Positions 5,761 to 7,638 of a DNA stretch of 7,638 bases are shown here, piece after piece (positions within the stretch are counted from its first letter, which is position 1; the number at the start of each line of letters is the position of its first letter). The translations under genes were made by a program, and so were the position numbers. The notes beneath the pieces are model-generated. The model was not told the origin of the DNA. It did not search any database and worked only from the letters and a program-made list of their open reading frames with translations. The stretch comes from an uncultured Erysipelotrichaceae bacterium (GTDB taxonomy: Bacteria; Bacillota_I; Bacilli_A; Erysipelotrichales; Coprobacillaceae): contig URQL01000077.1 of the NCBI GenBank assembly GCA_900550005.1, positions 1 through 7,638 on the forward strand, read 5' to 3'.

Positions 5761-5780
5761 CAAGAATTGTACATTCCTTG
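5761..5780. promoter_or_regulatory. Imperfect 20-base palindrome at the rubrerythrin -35
   Basis: The arms CAAGAATTGT and ACATTCCTTG match in 8 of 10 positions when one is reverse-complemented. The right arm overlaps the first bases of the rubrerythrin -35 at 5778-5783. It could be an operator for a redox- or stress-responsive repressor. It does not resemble the PerR (TTATAATNATTATAA) or Rex consensus. Confidence 0.35.
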
Positions 5781-5806
5781 ACATTTAATTTACAAAGGTA
5801 GACAAT
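5778..5806 (+). promoter_or_regulatory. Sigma-A-type promoter of rubrerythrin
   Basis: TTGACA (5778-5783) and GACAAT (5801-5806) are separated by 17 bases. The RNA would start near 5813, shortly before the GGAGG at 5819-5823. The -35 is perfect and the -10 matches 4 of 6 positions. Confidence 0.75.
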
Positions 5807-5831
5807 AATAATAGAAATGGAGGTAGTTATA

Positions 5832-6374
5832 ATGAAAGATATTAAAGGAACAAAAACAGAACAAAATTTACAAATCGCATTTGCAGGTGAATCTCAAGCA
5901 AGAAATAAGTATACTTATTATGCAAGCAAAGCTAAAAAAGAAGGATATGTACAAATCGCTAATATTTTTGAAGAAACTGCAGGTAATGAAAAAGAACACG
6001 CTAAAATGTGGTTCAAATTATTAAATGGTGGAAGTATTAAAGATACAATTTCTAACTTAAAAGATGCTGCAGCTGGTGAAAACTACGAATGGACAGACAT
6101 GTATGAAACATTCGCAAAAGAAGCAAGAGAAGAAGGATTTGATGATATTGCTTTCTTATTTGAAGAAGTAGGTAAAATTGAAAAAGAACATGAAGAACGT
6201 TATTTACAATTACTTAAAAATATTGAAGAAGGAAAAGTCTTTAAAAAAGGTGAAGTTGTTGTATGGAAATGTTTAAACTGTGGACATATCCATGTGGGTG
6301 AAACAGCACCTGAAGTATGCCCAGTATGTAATCATCCTCAATCTTATTTTGAATTACAAGCTAAAAACTATTAA
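5832..6374 (+). CDS. rbr: Rubrerythrin (diiron peroxidase with rubredoxin domain)
   Basis: A cytoplasmic non-haem iron protein that reduces hydrogen peroxide, protecting anaerobes from oxidative stress. The 180 residues have the classic two-domain layout. The ferritin-like four-helix domain (1-130) has diiron ligands Glu20 (AFAGESQARNKY), Glu53 and His56 (NEKEH), Glu83 and Glu86 (GENYEW), and Glu117 and His120 (IEKEH). The C-terminal rubredoxin domain has Cys147/Cys150 (CLNC) and Cys163/Cys166 (CPVC) for the [Fe(SCys)4] centre. The ATG at 5832 is chosen because GGAGG ends 8 bases before it; the upstream in-frame ATG at 5817 overlaps that Shine-Dalgarno. It is a single-gene unit with its own promoter and terminator. 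The reductant is probably a rubredoxin or a flavin/NADH reductase encoded elsewhere. All metal ligands are intact. Confidence 0.97.
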   Translation: MKDIKGTKTEQNLQIAFAGESQARNKYTYYASKAKKEGYVQIANIFEETAGNEKEHAKMWFKLLNGGSIKDTISNLKDAAAGENYEWTDMYETFAKEAREEGFDDIAFLFEEVGKIEKEHEERYLQLLKNIEEGKVFKKGEVVVWKCLNCGHIHVGETAPEVCPVCNHPQSYFELQAKNY

Positions 6375-6378
6375 TATT

Positions 6379-6409
6379 AAAAGTCGAACAAATGCGTTCG
6401 ACTTTTTTT
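6379..6409 (+). terminator. Rho-independent terminator of rubrerythrin
   Basis: AAAGTCGAAC pairs perfectly with GTTCGACTTT around the loop AAATGC (6390-6395), and the T run reaches 6409. It begins 4 bases after the rubrerythrin stop. On the minus strand a TTTT tract follows the stem, so it may also serve the converging small membrane gene, whose stop codon (6408-6410) overlaps it. Confidence 0.93.
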
Positions 6410-6587
6410 ATGGAATAGAATGAACAAAGAATAGTGTTGCTAGTATATAAAGTAAACAAAATACATTGATTAAAACAAATACAAGTGTTGTAAGTAGATG
6501 AAAGAATGTCTTTTTTCGTTTTTGATAATTCCATTTTAAACCAATAAGTGAAACAATAAAAATTAAACAAGCTAATTGAAAAGTCAT
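6408..6587 (-). CDS. Small two-helix membrane protein (59 aa), coupled to the DUF3137-like gene
   Basis: I do not recognise the family. The product begins MTFQLACLIFIVSLIGLKWN, continues with the basic turn YQKRKK, then LLTTLVFVLINVFCLLYILA and TLFFVHSIP. This gives a short first helix (3-18), a positive cytoplasmic-type loop (19-27) and a long second helix (29-55), a hairpin in the membrane with both ends outside. Its ATG overlaps the preceding gene's TGA as ATGA, and GGTGAG lies 8 bases upstream inside that gene, both signs of translational coupling. Its stop lies in the T tract of the converging rubrerythrin terminator. The overlap, clean frame and amphipathic layout favour a real gene; a partner role for the DUF3137-like membrane protein is inference. 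Confidence 0.68.
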   Translation of the reverse strand: MTFQLACLIFIVSLIGLKWNYQKRKKTFFHLLTTLVFVLINVFCLLYILATLFFVHSIP

Positions 6588-7420
6588 TTACAAAACTCAC
6601 CAAGGACATTCTTATACCAATCCAACTCATTTAAAAATTTATTTTTTAAATAGAATGGATCTGTTTGGCGATTTAAATCAAATAAATTTTCTTTTGTTTC
6701 AACAATGAAATAAAATTCACCCGTTTCAAAGAAGCTAAGATAGATTTTTTTAGATTCATTTTGTCTAAAATGAATCAGCTCTTCCATTCGTGCTAAAGTA
6801 AGTACCTTAGCTACTTGACTTTCATCGTCACATTCCACTTTATATAAACGATCAAATTCTTCTTCATTCATTAAAATTCCTTTTGAAGGAAAGAAAGATT
6901 TTTTACGGGGACTAATTTTAATTGGACAAGTGATTGATGTCGTAAAATGTCCAATCAAACATTGTCCATGGTTCATTTCCTTTCGCATTTTTTCCCACAT
7001 GTTCGTCTCTTCATTATAATAATCCTCTTCTTTTACTAATGTATAATTACTTAATTCAAAAGAATGGTTTAAGTAAGTGGCGTAGATAGATTGACTTTTT
7101 CTAACATAATCTCCTTCTAAGTTTAAAGTCCAAGATAATTTAGCTACCGGTAAAGAACCTTGAAAAGGGTATTGAACATCACTAAATTCTTTTTTTAATA
7201 AATCATCAATGATGGTACTTGCTACTTGATTTTGCATTTGATCTTGATGTTTTGATTCTTTATAACTTCCTATTAGAAAAAGAGTTAAACCAATTAATGC
7301 CATCGACGTTAGATTGATCATTAATCCTCCTAAACCTAGTAAAATTCCTAGCCATTTAATAACCTTAGCAATTGATTTAAATCGATTCTGTCTTTGTAAT
7401 GATCTACTTAACTCATCCAT
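6584..7420 (-). CDS. Membrane-anchored DUF3137-like protein
   Basis: A 278-residue protein of unknown function. The basic N-terminus (MDELSRSLQRQNRFKSIAK) leads into a hydrophobic stretch of about residues 22-53 (WLGILLGLGGLMINLTSM, then ALIGLTLFLIG) that probably forms a membrane hairpin. The rest is a soluble domain. Its features resemble DUF3137 proteins: GDYVRKSQ (103-110), an 'L.GHFTTSI' strand (155-163), FDRLYKVECDDESQVAKVLT (189-208) followed by ARMEELIHF (210-218), and YLSFFETGEFYFIV (227-240). The last parts fit the family pattern 'f...y.V...d...a..lltp..me.l' and 'isf..g.lyia'. GAGGTGG lies 4 bases before the ATG at 7418-7420. It is 15 bases behind a partial gene and overlaps the next gene by 4 bases. 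DUF3137 genes often lie near lemA, which could be outside the window. The family call is moderate. Confidence 0.72.
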   Translation of the reverse strand: MDELSRSLQRQNRFKSIAKVIKWLGILLGLGGLMINLTSMALIGLTLFLIGSYKESKHQDQMQNQVASTIIDDLLKKEFSDVQYPFQGSLPVAKLSWTLNLEGDYVRKSQSIYATYLNHSFELSNYTLVKEEDYYNEETNMWEKMRKEMNHGQCLIGHFTTSITCPIKISPRKKSFFPSKGILMNEEEFDRLYKVECDDESQVAKVLTLARMEELIHFRQNESKKIYLSFFETGEFYFIVETKENLFDLNRQTDPFYLKNKFLNELDWYKNVLGEFCK

Positions 7421-7435
7421 AAAACCACCTCATCT

Positions 7436-7638
7436 CTAGTTTACAAATTCAAAGAAATAGCCTGTTTCATTATCAACTAGATCCCCTTCAAAATCTAAAA
7501 CAAGCGTTAAACTTGCACTGCCATCTTCAGGATATAAAATGATGCCATCTTCATAAAGAGATACTTTCCCCGTTTTAGCAATACTAACATCGGTATTTTG
7601 AATCAACCAAGACGCATTGTCATAAATAAAGAGGGTTA
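7436..7638 (-). CDS. C-terminal 66 residues of an unrecognised beta-rich protein, cut by window edge
   Basis: The open frame runs from the window edge to TAG at 7436-7438 and ends ...NETGYFFEFVN. The visible part alternates polar and hydrophobic residues (KTGKVSLYEDGIILYPEDG, then ASLTLVLDFEGDLV), as in a beta-sandwich or small beta-barrel. It is acidic, with several DG/EDG turns. No catalytic motif or membrane helix is seen. It lies 15 bases before the DUF3137-like gene on the same strand and probably belongs to the same operon. Without the N-terminus I cannot name it. Confidence 0.65.
   Translation of the reverse strand, partial: TLFIYDNASWLIQNTDVSIAKTGKVSLYEDGIILYPEDGSASLTLVLDFEGDLVDNETGYFFEFVN

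Noticed and set aside
5817..5832. Upstream ATG at 5817 as the rubrerythrin start
   Set aside because: It overlaps the GGAGG that serves the ATG at 5832, and the shorter product lines up with the usual rubrerythrin N-terminus (ligands at Glu20, Glu53 and His56).
6361..6630. Minus-strand open frame of 89 codons
   Set aside because: It reads through the rubrerythrin terminator hairpin, overlaps two better frames and gives a Cys/Phe/Ser-rich sequence without domain marks. The 59-residue frame in another register is favoured.

Overview
The window is AT-rich, has strong Shine-Dalgarno sequences, uses some TTG starts, and carries a classic lysine riboswitch, a rubrerythrin and a feoA gene. This points to a low-GC Gram-positive anaerobe (Bacillota). 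A gut Erysipelotrichia/Turicibacter-type genome would fit, but genus-level placement is only a guess. All genes except rubrerythrin lie on the minus strand, so the layout is described from right to left along the direction of transcription.

Right end (7638-6408, minus): a three-gene cluster. It holds the C-terminal end of a beta-rich protein cut by the window edge, a 278-residue membrane-anchored DUF3137-like protein, and a 59-residue two-helix membrane protein whose ATG overlaps the preceding TGA. This cluster converges on the rubrerythrin gene (5832-6374, plus), which has its own sigma-A-type promoter and a strong terminator. That terminator also covers the stop codon of the small membrane gene.

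Middle (5831-5488): a 344-base gap filled with consecutive inverted repeats, a strong -10 overlapped by a cre-like site, and terminators for both strands. It looks like a structured leader or a small RNA rather than empty spacer. A MATE-family efflux protein (4138-5487, minus) follows, with its own promoter just inside the gap.

Centre of interest (4123-1249, minus): promoter, lysine riboswitch with an intrinsic terminator, YfcC/DcuC-family transporter, M20D-type amidohydrolase, terminator. The aptamer shows all five helices and the conserved core. The downstream RNA can fold into either a terminator or a competing antiterminator that uses the 3' strand of helix P1. The two genes are 10 bases apart. 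I infer a lysine-repressed scavenging module in which the transporter moves a lysine-containing or other basic amino-acid compound and the hydrolase releases the free amino acid inside the cell.

Left end (1197-1, minus): a GNAT acetyltransferase followed by a 65-residue two-helix membrane protein and a strong terminator. Then comes the start of feoA (ferrous iron uptake), whose promoter and leader hold a cluster of DtxR/IdeR-like inverted repeats suggesting iron-dependent repression.
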